64,000 nucleotides of DNA from Sphingomonas sp. GTDB taxonomy: Bacteria > Pseudomonadota > Alphaproteobacteria > Sphingomonadales > Sphingomonadaceae. Every line of letters begins with the position of its first letter. Positions within the stretch are counted from its first letter, which is position 1. The position numbers and the translations under genes are program-made. The DNA is taken from positions 62,001-126,000 of the forward strand of contig JAFKLY010000006.1 of assembly GCA_017304655.1 (NCBI GenBank), in the 5' to 3' direction. The notes under the pieces are model-generated. The model made no database searches. It worked only from the letters and a program-made list of their open reading frames with translations, and was not told the DNA's origin. Below are positions 45,559 to 54,580 of the stretch, piece after piece.

Positions 45559-46172
45559 CGTTTCGATCTTAATGTTTGAAATTATTCAATAAATCTCAAT
45601 TTGAAGATTATTAGGCCCCCAATTCGGCCCCTGGGGTGTCGAAATGTCCATGGTTCGCGTCCTTCCGCACGACTTTGACGATAACGAATGAGCCAAACAT
45701 CATTCAATTGCCGCTGACCGGTAAGCCGAAAAATCGGGCGTGCAGGCGGTTATCAGCAGCTCCGATTGGTTTGTCAGAATCGTGGTGTGCAAATGAATAG
45801 AGGCTTATCACACAGGGCCTCTAAACGGAGTTCTCTGGCTCGTTCCGGCCCACAGAATCCTGGAAGCAACTTGTCTCCTGGCACGCTGATAGCGGACGTT
45901 CAACATTGCTTCGATGCCTTCTCAGGGTCGTCATTCGCTCAGCTTGGCACCACCCGGATCGCCATAACCACCCTTGGAGTGACAAAAGAGAAACTTGGAT
46001 TGACGATCTCATACTCTACCGAATAGATCGTGATTACCCCGTGCGGATCAATGGGGCAGGATATCCGCACGTTTCAAGGGGCCTGACCCGCGGCTTTTGA
46101 CGGGAAGCAGCTTGCGCCGCGTCACCAAATGCTAAAGCGCGCGATACTCGAGGCGACAGCGCCAGGGGTCGT

Positions 46173-46194
46173 GTTCCCCCTCTTGAAAGGGAAC
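46173..46194. promoter_or_regulatory. Inverted repeat upstream of the TonB receptor/phosphatase operon
   Basis: Six-base arms GTTCCC and GGGAAC separated by ten bases, about 255 bp upstream of the receptor start. It could be an operator. No T-run follows, and no regulator gene is adjacent. Confidence 0.35.
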
Positions 46195-46447
46195 AGACAT
46201 GACTATCACGCCAGATTGATACTGATCGTCAGGCCCGGATCACCGGACTGAACAGCATCTGACAACCATGCCGCTCGACCGCTTCGCGACGCCTAAAAGG
46301 CGCGCGGCAGGTCGCTTGGCCAATCCAAAGCATGATCGCCTGGCCTCGGGCCTGGAGGGTGATTGCGCGTCCCTGCCACGAGCCTGTGCACGCGGCGGTA
46401 GCGGTCGCGCGCTTTCCGGGCGGGGACAGCACAGGGAGATATTTCCA

Positions 46448-48826
46448 ATGTTCCGTTCATTTAATCGCGTCGTTCTGGCCCTCGCGGCAGGTTCGAGCCT
46501 GCTGGCCATCGCAACGCCAGCCCAGGCTCAAGCCGGAGCGCCCAGTCCCGATGAAGGCGCCGAGGCAATCGACGATACCCAGATCGTCGTCACGGCTCGC
46601 CGTCGGCAGGAGCGCGCGCAGGATGTGCCGATCGCGCTGACCGCCGTCTCGGGCGAGACGCTCGAGCGCACCGGCGCCATCAACATCACCCAGATCGCGC
46701 AGCTCACGCCGACGCTGGTGATCCGGAACAACAATGCGCGAAACACCTTCGCAAATATCCGTGGCCTTGGCTCCAATTCGGATCAGAATGACGGCCTCGA
46801 GATCGGCGTCGGCTTCTATATCGATGACGTTTACTACGGACGTATCGGCGCTTCACAGTTCGACTTCATCGATCTCGATCGCGTCGAGGTGCTGCGCGGT
46901 CCTCAGGGCACGCTCTTCGGCAAGAACACGACGGCCGGCGCGATCAGTATCACGACGCGTGGCCCCTCATTCGAAAATGGCTTCACCGCCGAAGTGACGC
47001 GCGGCGAGGACAATTATCATCAGGTCCGCGGGTCGCTTACCGGCCCGCTCATCGAGGATTTCGCGGCCTATCGCATCACTGTCTCGGATACGCATCGCAA
47101 TGGCGCGCTATACAACCTGTATGACGGACGACGCGTCAACGATTACGACAATTTCTCGGTGCGCGGGCAAGTGCTGCTGACGCCGACACCGGACATCAAC
47201 ATCCGCATCATCGGCGACTATTCCAAGCAAATCTCCTACTCGCGCATTGCCAGCGTCGTGGGGCTGTTCACCAAGTTCGCCAATGGGGCGACCCTGACGA
47301 ATAACTGGCTCGATCGCGCCAGACGCGGCGGATATACGCCGCGCTTCAACATCAACGATCCCTTCGCGCGGATTGTCGATGCCAACGGCCCAATCCAGGC
47401 CAACATGGAAGGCTATGGTGTCTCGGGCAAGATCGATTGGGATCTCGGCCCGGTCACGCTGACTTCCGTCACGGCCTGGCGGGGCTGGGACTGGCTGCCG
47501 GACAACGACACGGACAGCACGCCGCTCGCGGTCACGCTACGCAGCGGCACGGACAACCATCAGCGCCAGTTCAGCCAGGAGGTGCGCCTTGCCTCCAATG
47601 GTCAACGCAAAGTCGATTATGTCGCTGGCCTCTATTATTTCTGGCAGAATGTGAATGGCCTTGGCCATTATCAGCAAGGCCCGGCGTCCGCCTCCTGGAA
47701 CAATCCCAACGCCAATCAGACGCTCGCGAATTATGCCCTGAACGGCTTCCTCTCCTATTCGGTCATCGAGCCGATCACGAAGAGCTATGCCGCCTTTGGC
47801 CAGCTCACCTGGCATGCGTCCGACGCACTGAGCGTGACAACCGGCCTGCGCTTTACCCATGAGGACAAGACCGGCCTGTTCGATCAATACACCGCCGGCG
47901 GGAATGATCTGTCGCTCTTAAGCGCGACCGATCGGACGGCGGCGCAGGCGTTGCGCGACGGCATCTATCCCGTGCGACGCTACACGACCGGCCTCAAGGA
48001 CAATGCGCTGACGGGACAGATCACCCTGTCTTACAAGATTGCGCCGGATGTGCTCGCTTATGCGACCTACTCGCGCGGTAGCAAGTCGGGGGGCCTCAGC
48101 CTCGGTGATCTGCCAGCCGGTGTTTCGCCAGTGGTGAAGCCTGAGAAGGTCAACGCCTGGGAAGTCGGCCTCAAGAGTCAGTTCCTCGATCGCAAGGTCA
48201 CCCTGAACACCGCGCTCTACTGGACCGAGGTCAAGGATTACCAGGCTGGTGTCACCGAGCAGATCGGCAACACGACCTCCACGATCCGCTATATTTCGAA
48301 CATTCCGGGTGTTCGTTCGCGCGGCGCGGAAGTTGATCTGACTGTTTCGCCCGCCCGCTGGATTCGTATCACGGCCTCGGCGGCTTATAACGAGGCGGTC
48401 TACAAGGACTATCGGAACGCGCAGGTCGCGCCCGAAAACCGCAACGTCACGCAGGTTCAGAACCTGACTGGCGTACAACTCGCGAACGCGCCACGCTTCA
48501 TCTACAACCTGTCTGCCGATCTCGTGCAGCCCGTGACGTTGTTCACCCCGGGCGATGAGCTCTATGCTCGCCTCGACTATAATCACCGCTCGTCGAACGA
48601 CACGAGTGGCAGCAACTCCATCTACGCGCGCATCGCACCTTATGGTGTCGGCAATGTCCGCATCGGGTTGCGCATCCAGGACGGGCGCTATGACCTCGCC
48701 GCCTGGGTCACCAACGTCCTCGACGAGCAGTATTTCGAATCCCTCGGCGCCTCGAACCAGGGGTTGATCACGGGTGCCCTTGGCACGCCGCGGACCATTG
48801 GCGGCACGCTCCGCATCCGCTTCTGA
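46448..48826 (+). CDS. TonB-dependent outer-membrane receptor
   Basis: A 792-residue energised outer-membrane transporter. It has a signal peptide (ending TPAQAQA), a plug domain with TonB-box-like IVVTARRRQERAQDVPIALTAV, the plug signature VEVLRGPQGTLFGKNTTAGAI, and a 22-strand barrel ending in GTLRIRF. ATG 46448 has AGGGAG nine bases upstream; the upstream extension is not signal-like. It heads a four-gene run with two PhoD-like phosphatases and a membrane protein (gaps of 23, 5 and 5 bp), so it probably imports a substrate those proteins process. Confidence 0.94.
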   Translation: MFRSFNRVVLALAAGSSLLAIATPAQAQAGAPSPDEGAEAIDDTQIVVTARRRQERAQDVPIALTAVSGETLERTGAINITQIAQLTPTLVIRNNNARNTFANIRGLGSNSDQNDGLEIGVGFYIDDVYYGRIGASQFDFIDLDRVEVLRGPQGTLFGKNTTAGAISITTRGPSFENGFTAEVTRGEDNYHQVRGSLTGPLIEDFAAYRITVSDTHRNGALYNLYDGRRVNDYDNFSVRGQVLLTPTPDINIRIIGDYSKQISYSRIASVVGLFTKFANGATLTNNWLDRARRGGYTPRFNINDPFARIVDANGPIQANMEGYGVSGKIDWDLGPVTLTSVTAWRGWDWLPDNDTDSTPLAVTLRSGTDNHQRQFSQEVRLASNGQRKVDYVAGLYYFWQNVNGLGHYQQGPASASWNNPNANQTLANYALNGFLSYSVIEPITKSYAAFGQLTWHASDALSVTTGLRFTHEDKTGLFDQYTAGGNDLSLLSATDRTAAQALRDGIYPVRRYTTGLKDNALTGQITLSYKIAPDVLAYATYSRGSKSGGLSLGDLPAGVSPVVKPEKVNAWEVGLKSQFLDRKVTLNTALYWTEVKDYQAGVTEQIGNTTSTIRYISNIPGVRSRGAEVDLTVSPARWIRITASAAYNEAVYKDYRNAQVAPENRNVTQVQNLTGVQLANAPRFIYNLSADLVQPVTLFTPGDELYARLDYNHRSSNDTSGSNSIYARIAPYGVGNVRIGLRIQDGRYDLAAWVTNVLDEQYFESLGASNQGLITGALGTPRTIGGTLRIRF

Positions 48827-48849
48827 GCTTTACCCGGAAAGGACATTCC

Positions 48850-50817
48850 ATGAAGAAATCCGTCTTCGGCCGTCACCTCAAGATCTGCCTGCTATCAGTG
48901 CCCCTGATGGCGCTCGCACAGCCGGTGGTTGCACAGCCCGTGTTGCAGAAACTGGAGTGTCTCACGCATGGGCCACAACTCGGCAATGTGAGCCCCACGT
49001 CCATTCGTGTGTGGGCCCGCACGCGGGAGCCCGCGACCTTCCGTGTCGTCTATTCGACTGCGCCCGACCTCTCGAATGCGCTGCGATCGGCGCCGATTAC
49101 GACGAGCTGGGAGCATGATGCCACCGGCTGGGCGCAGCTTTCCGGCCTTCGGCCCGGCACCAAATATTACTATGCGCTGGAACTGGACGGGAAGCTGGCC
49201 GACACGCGCGTCGGCGGTAAGATCAACAGCTTCCTGACCCTGCCGGCGGCCGAATCCTATGTCGATCCGCAGGTCAATCCGAAGGGCGTCTTCAATTTCG
49301 CGTTCGAGATTGGCACTGGCAACAATCAGGGCAATCAGCCGCTCCCGCCAACCTATACGCGCATGCTGGCGGAGCTGAAGGACAAGATCTTCTTCCAGAT
49401 CCAGAATGGCGACTGGCTCTATGAGAAAGGCCGCGAGCAGACAGAAGCGCAATGGGCAAGCGCCAATGGCGTCGCCAAACTGCCCCGCGTCGCGGAGCTG
49501 GCGAAAGGCATTGCTGGCGTCTGGAACAACTACAAGCTTTATCTGGACGGTTCGCCCGCTCTGGCCGACTTCTATCGCGAAGTGCCTTTGTTCGTCTCAT
49601 TGGATGATCACGAAATCCTCAATGACGTGACGGGATCGGGCCAGACCGGTTTCCGCATCGATGCGCGCGGCAAGCCCTGGCAGACGGACCTCAATCGCGA
49701 CGATCTGCAGAATGACATCGAGCGTGCCGTCTTTCGCGATCCCGCCGTGGCCGCATGGCGCGACTATGTCGGCTGGAGCAATCCGGACATCGGCAACCAA
49801 CAGCCGAGCTTCTTCGGCAAGGGCGAGATTCAGGCCGGCAAGACGATCCTCACCGATCCGCAGGCAGACTTCACCAAGCTCGATCTCGGCAAGGCGTCAA
49901 ACCTCCATGTCCTATGGGGTTTCGGCAATACCGGGGTCTACAAGATCGCCCGTGTCATCGATCGTCATCGTATCGAGGTCGAGCCCGGCTTCACCGTCTC
50001 GGAGGAGGTGCGCTACAGCATAGGCAGCAATCTCTGGTCGAAGTTCCGCGTCTCCAATGCCGACTTTTTCCTGCTCGACACACGCTCCAACCGGACCCTG
50101 CACAACAAGGACAATTTGGCTGATCCCCGCACGAGCATGTTGGGGGCAAAGCAGAAGCAATGGCTGCTGGACGAACTGCGCAAGAGCGACGCTGATTTCG
50201 TCTTTATTGTCTCCTCGGTCAATCTCGCTGTCCCGCATGACAACGGCGCCTGGTACGGCCACGGGTCGGGCGGCGCTGCCAAGGATGATGGCTGGACGGC
50301 ACAGCTCGCCGAGCGAGCGGAGCTGCTTAAGGTTGCCGAATCGCTTGGAAAACCGGTCTTCTTCCTGACCGGCGATCTTCATAAATCGTTCGTCGCCCGG
50401 GTCGCGCCGGGTGTTTACGACATCGCCAGCGGCCCGCACACCAGCAGCAATCACCGCATCGGCGACGCAGGCGGCTCGCCTCCGTCCGGCTGGTATCAGT
50501 CCGGCGACCGGCTGGTGAACATCCTCTGGGCAAGCAACCAGTATCGCAACGATACCGGCGGCGCGAGCGGGCAGGCACGCGGCAAGGGCTGGCCCATCTA
50601 CACGACCATTCGCGTCAACAACGCGTTCAACATTCCGGATGCGAGCGGAAAGGACCGGTGGGAGGCTTATCCGGAGCCGCAGGTCATCTTCGAATTTCGC
50701 GATGGCTACTCTGGCGATCTCGTCTTCGCTCACAGCGTCTCCACATCGGAGGCCAAATCTCAACCCACGCCCGTCCCGGCAGTGGTGGTCAAGGCGCTTG
50801 GCGGCATCAAGGAGTGA
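48850..50817 (+). CDS. PhoD-like metallophosphatase, secreted (655 residues)
   Basis: Predicted periplasmic phosphodiesterase/phosphatase of the PhoD family. It has a signal peptide (ALAQPVVAQ) and an N-terminal fibronectin-like domain (VSPTSIRVWARTREPATFRV, LRPGTKYYYALELDG). The metal-site motifs are QNGDWLYEKG, SLDDHEILND, LDTRSNR and LTGDLHKSFVARV. An insert of about 65 residues (roughly 320-385) interrupts the catalytic core and is not in the PhoD proteins I know. Bacillus PhoD uses Fe3+ and Ca2+. It is translated 23 bp after the receptor gene; AAAGGA precedes ATG 48850. Confidence 0.88.
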   Translation: MKKSVFGRHLKICLLSVPLMALAQPVVAQPVLQKLECLTHGPQLGNVSPTSIRVWARTREPATFRVVYSTAPDLSNALRSAPITTSWEHDATGWAQLSGLRPGTKYYYALELDGKLADTRVGGKINSFLTLPAAESYVDPQVNPKGVFNFAFEIGTGNNQGNQPLPPTYTRMLAELKDKIFFQIQNGDWLYEKGREQTEAQWASANGVAKLPRVAELAKGIAGVWNNYKLYLDGSPALADFYREVPLFVSLDDHEILNDVTGSGQTGFRIDARGKPWQTDLNRDDLQNDIERAVFRDPAVAAWRDYVGWSNPDIGNQQPSFFGKGEIQAGKTILTDPQADFTKLDLGKASNLHVLWGFGNTGVYKIARVIDRHRIEVEPGFTVSEEVRYSIGSNLWSKFRVSNADFFLLDTRSNRTLHNKDNLADPRTSMLGAKQKQWLLDELRKSDADFVFIVSSVNLAVPHDNGAWYGHGSGGAAKDDGWTAQLAERAELLKVAESLGKPVFFLTGDLHKSFVARVAPGVYDIASGPHTSSNHRIGDAGGSPPSGWYQSGDRLVNILWASNQYRNDTGGASGQARGKGWPIYTTIRVNNAFNIPDASGKDRWEAYPEPQVIFEFRDGYSGDLVFAHSVSTSEAKSQPTPVPAVVVKALGGIKE

Positions 50818-50822
50818 TCGTC

Positions 50823-51530
50823 ATGACAGAGATCCTGACCCTCTCGCCATCTGAAGAGGCAGACAGCCCAACTTATATCTTCCAGCCGCGCAAGGCGTCG
50901 CAACATAGCCAGCAGCTCCGATGGCGCGGGAGCACCCTCAGTGATCATTGGCGTGTCGCTGCCCTGCTTGGCCTCGCCCTCGGCTATGCGACGCTGCGCT
51001 ACAATGTGCTGAAGGGCGTCCCTTGGTCGGATTGGCCGGCCTATACGGCCAACAAGGCACTGGCAGTTGGATCGCTGCTCCTGATCGCGGCGGCCGCCTT
51101 CCGCCTGCGGCAGCCGGCGCGCAGCGGCACGCCTTTCCTCGTCTGGGCCGGGGCGCTCGCGCTGACGCACAGTCTACTCAGCTTCGCGCTGCTCAACCCG
51201 ATCTATCATCCGCGACTGTTCGACGCTGGAAAGCTGACCGGTGTCGCCGGCCTGTCATTGACGCTTGGCGCGCTGCTGATCGCGGGCATGGAACTAGGCG
51301 CCCGCCGTGCCGCTGACTGGTCATCGAGTCTTCGTCTCGGTTCGCTAACCGTGATTGCCTTTGGAACAGGCGTGCATGCCGCGTTGCCCGCCCTCTCGAC
51401 CTGGATCGAGCCGGCAAACTGGCCGGGCGGCCTGCCGCCGCTTACGCTCATTTCCTTCCTCATCGGAGCGCTGACCCTCGGGAGCTGGTTTTACCAAGCG
51501 CCCTCGCGCGCTGCCTCTCAACAAGGATAA
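50823..51530 (+). CDS. Multi-pass membrane protein, possibly ferric-reductase-like
   Basis: A 235-residue protein with about 45 hydrophilic N-terminal residues and then five or six hydrophobic helices. Two helices carry a histidine in similar settings (GALALTHSLLSFALLNP and VIAFGTGVHAALPALS). An Arg/Gly-containing link RLFDAGKLTGVAGL lies between them. That arrangement recalls the haem-b-binding ferric reductase-like transmembrane domain, but the match is by eye and one His pair is missing from a full set. It lies between two PhoD-like genes with 5 bp gaps and must be part of their operon. No other function is apparent. Confidence 0.65.
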   Translation: MTEILTLSPSEEADSPTYIFQPRKASQHSQQLRWRGSTLSDHWRVAALLGLALGYATLRYNVLKGVPWSDWPAYTANKALAVGSLLLIAAAAFRLRQPARSGTPFLVWAGALALTHSLLSFALLNPIYHPRLFDAGKLTGVAGLSLTLGALLIAGMELGARRAADWSSSLRLGSLTVIAFGTGVHAALPALSTWIEPANWPGGLPPLTLISFLIGALTLGSWFYQAPSRAASQQG

Positions 51531-51535
51531 CCATC

Positions 51536-53086
51536 ATGTACGACAGACGATATGTGCTTCGCGGCGCGAGCGCGCTTGGGCTTGGCGGCGTGTTCATGGG
51601 CGGCGTTGGTTGGTCGAAGGCCAATGACACCGTGCGCGCGATCATTCCGTCTGCGAGTGCCGACACGTTGGCTGTGAAAGTGCTGCTTGACGTGCCGCCG
51701 GCTCATGCGCCCCAGCTCACGATTGACGGGCGGGCCATCAACGCAGAGCGGCTGGATGTCGACGGCTACAGTTGGGGCTTTGTCCAGGGCGGGCTGAAGG
51801 GCGGAACCGCGCGCACAGTTGCGCTCAGTGATTCCGACGGCAAGGCGCTGCGCGAGCCGTGGCAATTGAAGACGTTGCCCGCCCCTGGAGCGGAACCGCA
51901 GCACTTCCGCGTTCTCTTCTTTACCTGTGCGGGTGGCGATGAGGCCGGCAAGCCATATGGCTATCTGCCGATCTCTGTCCGTCGCGCCCTCTTTGACAGG
52001 GCACTCAGCTTCTCGCCCGATCTCGCTGTTGCCAATGGCGACCATATCTACTGGGATCTGTGGACAGCGCTCAAATATCGACGCGATCCGGCCACCCGCG
52101 CCGCCACGGAAGAGCAGTACCGCAAGATCGCCTGGATCGACGAGGACAGCGCCTTCGATTCCGAAACCAACCGGCGTTCGCTCAACACAATCATCAGCCG
52201 GCAGATCGCTTCGATCTACGAGGACCGGTTCGCCTCGGTGCCGCTGGTCTTCGTGACGGACGACCACGACTATTTCGAGAACGACAATGCCGGGCCGTGG
52301 GGATACACATTTCCGCCGCGCCCCTTCATCTTCGGGCTGCAGCAACGCACCGCGGCGATGGTCTATCCCTATGCGCTCGGCCGGCCGGATCTTGGCGATC
52401 CCTACAAGTCCGGCACGGTGGAGACGGTGCGCGTCGGCAATCTGCTGGAGATCGACCTGTTCGATTGTCGTCGCGGCTGGTCGACCGGACCTAATGCGGG
52501 CGTTCTCTTCCCCGAGGTGGAGGCCTATCTGGTCGATCGCCTCAAGCGTTCGACCGCGAAGCAACTCATCCAGGCCCCGTCCAATCCGCTTGGCTGGACC
52601 GCAGGCAAGCTTGGCGAATGGTATGCGGATGGCGCCTCGGACGAAAGCACGTTCCAGAATGACAAGGGTTACTGGCAGAAGGGCTGGTTCGAACAACATC
52701 AGCGGCTCGTCGCAGCCTTGAGCGCGCAACGGAAACGCGCCGCCATCAGCATCTCTGGTGACATGCATGCAAGCGCGATTTCGGCAATCTCCAGTAGTGG
52801 CGATCTCGATTTTTCGGCCAACCCGATCCAGGCAATCCTGCCCGGCACGATTGGGACCGGCACGCCAGGCTTTCCGAGCAGTGCCCGTGGCGTTGCGCCG
52901 CATCATGCCGCTGTTTTGGGCATCAGCGACATTGCCAAGATGGAAGAACGGAACGGCTTTTCGATCGTGGATATCTACCCGGAGAGAGTCGAGGTGAAGC
53001 AGTTCCGCTGGCGCGCGCCCGAACCCGTCGAGGCGATCGCGACCTTGCAGCCCTCGCACAGCTACACGATAGAACGGCGCGATTGA
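51536..53086 (+). CDS. Second PhoD-like metallophosphatase (516 residues)
   Basis: Secreted metallophosphoesterase related to PhoD. The N-terminus RRYVLRGASALGLGGVFMGG looks like a Tat-type signal. Metal-binding motifs are FFTCAGGDEAG, ANGDHIYWD, VTDDHDYFEND and SISGDMHASAISA. The gap between motifs and the missing fibronectin-like domain make it a different subtype from its neighbour at 48850. Two phosphatases of different type in one operon suggest sequential cleavage of a phosphodiester. It is the last gene of the run; a hairpin follows at 53248. Confidence 0.87.
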   Translation: MYDRRYVLRGASALGLGGVFMGGVGWSKANDTVRAIIPSASADTLAVKVLLDVPPAHAPQLTIDGRAINAERLDVDGYSWGFVQGGLKGGTARTVALSDSDGKALREPWQLKTLPAPGAEPQHFRVLFFTCAGGDEAGKPYGYLPISVRRALFDRALSFSPDLAVANGDHIYWDLWTALKYRRDPATRAATEEQYRKIAWIDEDSAFDSETNRRSLNTIISRQIASIYEDRFASVPLVFVTDDHDYFENDNAGPWGYTFPPRPFIFGLQQRTAAMVYPYALGRPDLGDPYKSGTVETVRVGNLLEIDLFDCRRGWSTGPNAGVLFPEVEAYLVDRLKRSTAKQLIQAPSNPLGWTAGKLGEWYADGASDESTFQNDKGYWQKGWFEQHQRLVAALSAQRKRAAISISGDMHASAISAISSSGDLDFSANPIQAILPGTIGTGTPGFPSSARGVAPHHAAVLGISDIAKMEERNGFSIVDIYPERVEVKQFRWRAPEPVEAIATLQPSHSYTIERRD

Positions 53087-53247
53087 TGCGCAATGTCGCG
53101 TTGCGGCAATCGCTGAGTATAGAGGTCATCCCGCCAGCCGCAGATTGGGCATAGTTCGCCGACTTAGCGGTCATTTGATCAGCCGGGCGCTTCGACCGAA
53201 GCCTGCCCTTCGTTCATGAAATTGAGCGCGCTTGCGATACCGAGCGA

Positions 53248-53275
53248 GGGGCGGATCATGCTTCCTGATCGCCCC
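53248..53275. terminator. Bidirectional hairpin between the phosphatase operon and the MFS gene
   Basis: GGGGCG-G-ATCA / TGATCGCCCC with a seven-base loop and one bulged G. It sits at the end of the convergent MFS gene (stop at 53283) and 160 bp beyond the phosphatase stop. There is no T-run. Confidence 0.45.
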
Positions 53276-53282
53276 GCCCAGA

Positions 53283-54521
53283 TCAATGGATGGGGAGCGG
53301 AGATGGAGGGGACACGCTCACAACGCTCGAACTTTCCCGCAACAAGCAGCATAGTCCACCGCAGATCACCGCCAGGCCGATGCAGACATAGAATGGCATC
53401 GCCAGACCAAATGTGTCCGCAAGCTTTCCCGCGACGGATGGACCAAGAACACCGCCTATCAGTTCGCCGGAGGCGGTTGTCAGCCCGATCGCGCTGGTCA
53501 CGAGCCCGGGAGGTGCGCTTTCGGAAGGAATGACGCCAATATACAGCGGCGAGATTCCCATCACCATCCATCCGAAGAACACCGTCAGACTAAGTAGATA
53601 AGGATTTGGCGGCAGCAGTAGGATCACAAGCGGCGCGAGGATTCCGAGGAAACTGCAGGCAATCATCACCGGGCGCCGTCCAAGGAAGTCCGAAATGGCC
53701 GGCACACCGAGCCCGCCGAACAGGCCGGCAAGGCCGCCCGCGCCGATGATCCACCCCATCGTCGTCGGCGCGATATGCTTCATCTGGGTGAGATAAACGG
53801 GCAGGAAGACGCTCTGGATGATGACCCAGGCCGCAAACAGCCCCGAGATGAGGATCGAGAGCCGAACATTGCGGATTCTCCACAGCGTGGCGATGGCCTG
53901 CATCGTCGGCAGTTCGACATGGCCCTCGGGGCGCACCGGCTTGCCGGACGCATCGGGCCGGATCACGATCCACAGGAAGATCGCAATGATGAGCCCCGGC
54001 AGCATGGAAACGGAGAACGCCGTGCGCCAGCCATAGGTATCGGCGATCATCGTTGCGATGACCGGCCCGGCCGTGCCGCCGATCAGAAAGGCGCCGGCCA
54101 TCTGGAGGATGCCCATGTTGAGGCCCCGCCGCGAGGGATGCGAGACGTCCGCCATGAGCGATTGCGAAAGCGGAATGACCGGCCCTTCGGCGAAACCCAG
54201 CACCAGTCGCGCGAGCAGCAAGCCCCCGAAGGTCGCAACCAGCGCAGGCGCACCGGAGATGAGGGAGAAGGCGATCGTCGCGACCAGCAGGATCGTCTTG
54301 CGGTTGCCGGTCGAGTCGGCGATCCGGCCGAAAAGCATGGCGCCGATCGCGACGGCGCCCGAGAGCGCCGCAGCGACGAGGCCCAACTGGGTGTTGCTGA
54401 GCTTGAGCTCGGCGACCAGATAGGGCGAGAGGAAGCTGGCGCTCAGCCGTTCGAGTGCAACGACGCCGTTGGTCAAGCTCAGCAGGATGAGCAACTTCAT
54501 TTCATAGCTGAGGCGCGACAT
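53283..54521 (-). CDS. MFS transporter, aromatic-acid/sugar-type
   Basis: A 412-residue transporter with 12 helices. It has the MFS motif between helices 2 and 3 (GRIADSTGNRKTILL, a variant of the G-x3-D-R-x-G-R-R motif) and its repeat after helix 8 (PAISDFLGRRPVMIA). Similar proteins of the ACS family take up aromatic or organic acids. It follows the LigE-like GST gene by 59 bp on the same strand, so the pair is likely an operon for import and cleavage of an aromatic ether or export of a product. Direction of transport is not known. Confidence 0.88.
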   Translation of the reverse strand: MSRLSYEMKLLILLSLTNGVVALERLSASFLSPYLVAELKLSNTQLGLVAAALSGAVAIGAMLFGRIADSTGNRKTILLVATIAFSLISGAPALVATFGGLLLARLVLGFAEGPVIPLSQSLMADVSHPSRRGLNMGILQMAGAFLIGGTAGPVIATMIADTYGWRTAFSVSMLPGLIIAIFLWIVIRPDASGKPVRPEGHVELPTMQAIATLWRIRNVRLSILISGLFAAWVIIQSVFLPVYLTQMKHIAPTTMGWIIGAGGLAGLFGGLGVPAISDFLGRRPVMIACSFLGILAPLVILLLPPNPYLLSLTVFFGWMVMGISPLYIGVIPSESAPPGLVTSAIGLTTASGELIGGVLGPSVAGKLADTFGLAMPFYVCIGLAVICGGLCCLLRESSSVVSVSPPSPLPIH

Positions 54522-54580
54522 CCTGCCCTCTCTTTCTTCTTAATCGGATCTGCCCGTGCTGAGGCCAGACGCCTAACAAA

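Larger units (their letters stand above)
45419..46447. other. AT-richer non-coding region after the integrase remnant
   Basis: About 1 kb without a convincing gene. The first half is noticeably richer in A/T than the neighbours (for example around 45480-45620). An 86-codon frame at 45766-46026 has no ribosome site, no family resemblance and a weak start, so it is not called. The stretch holds a tRNA-3'-end-like string at 45538-45558 and an inverted repeat at 46173-46194, listed separately. Confidence 0.6.

Noticed and set aside
45766..46026. 86-codon frame in the AT-richer region
   Set aside because: Weak start, no Shine-Dalgarno, no recognisable fold, in a region of decayed sequence. It could still be a small gene, but there is no support for it.
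44980..46447. CRISPR array or transposon in the accessory region
   Set aside because: No regularly spaced repeats, no transposase frames and no terminal inverted repeats with target duplications were seen.
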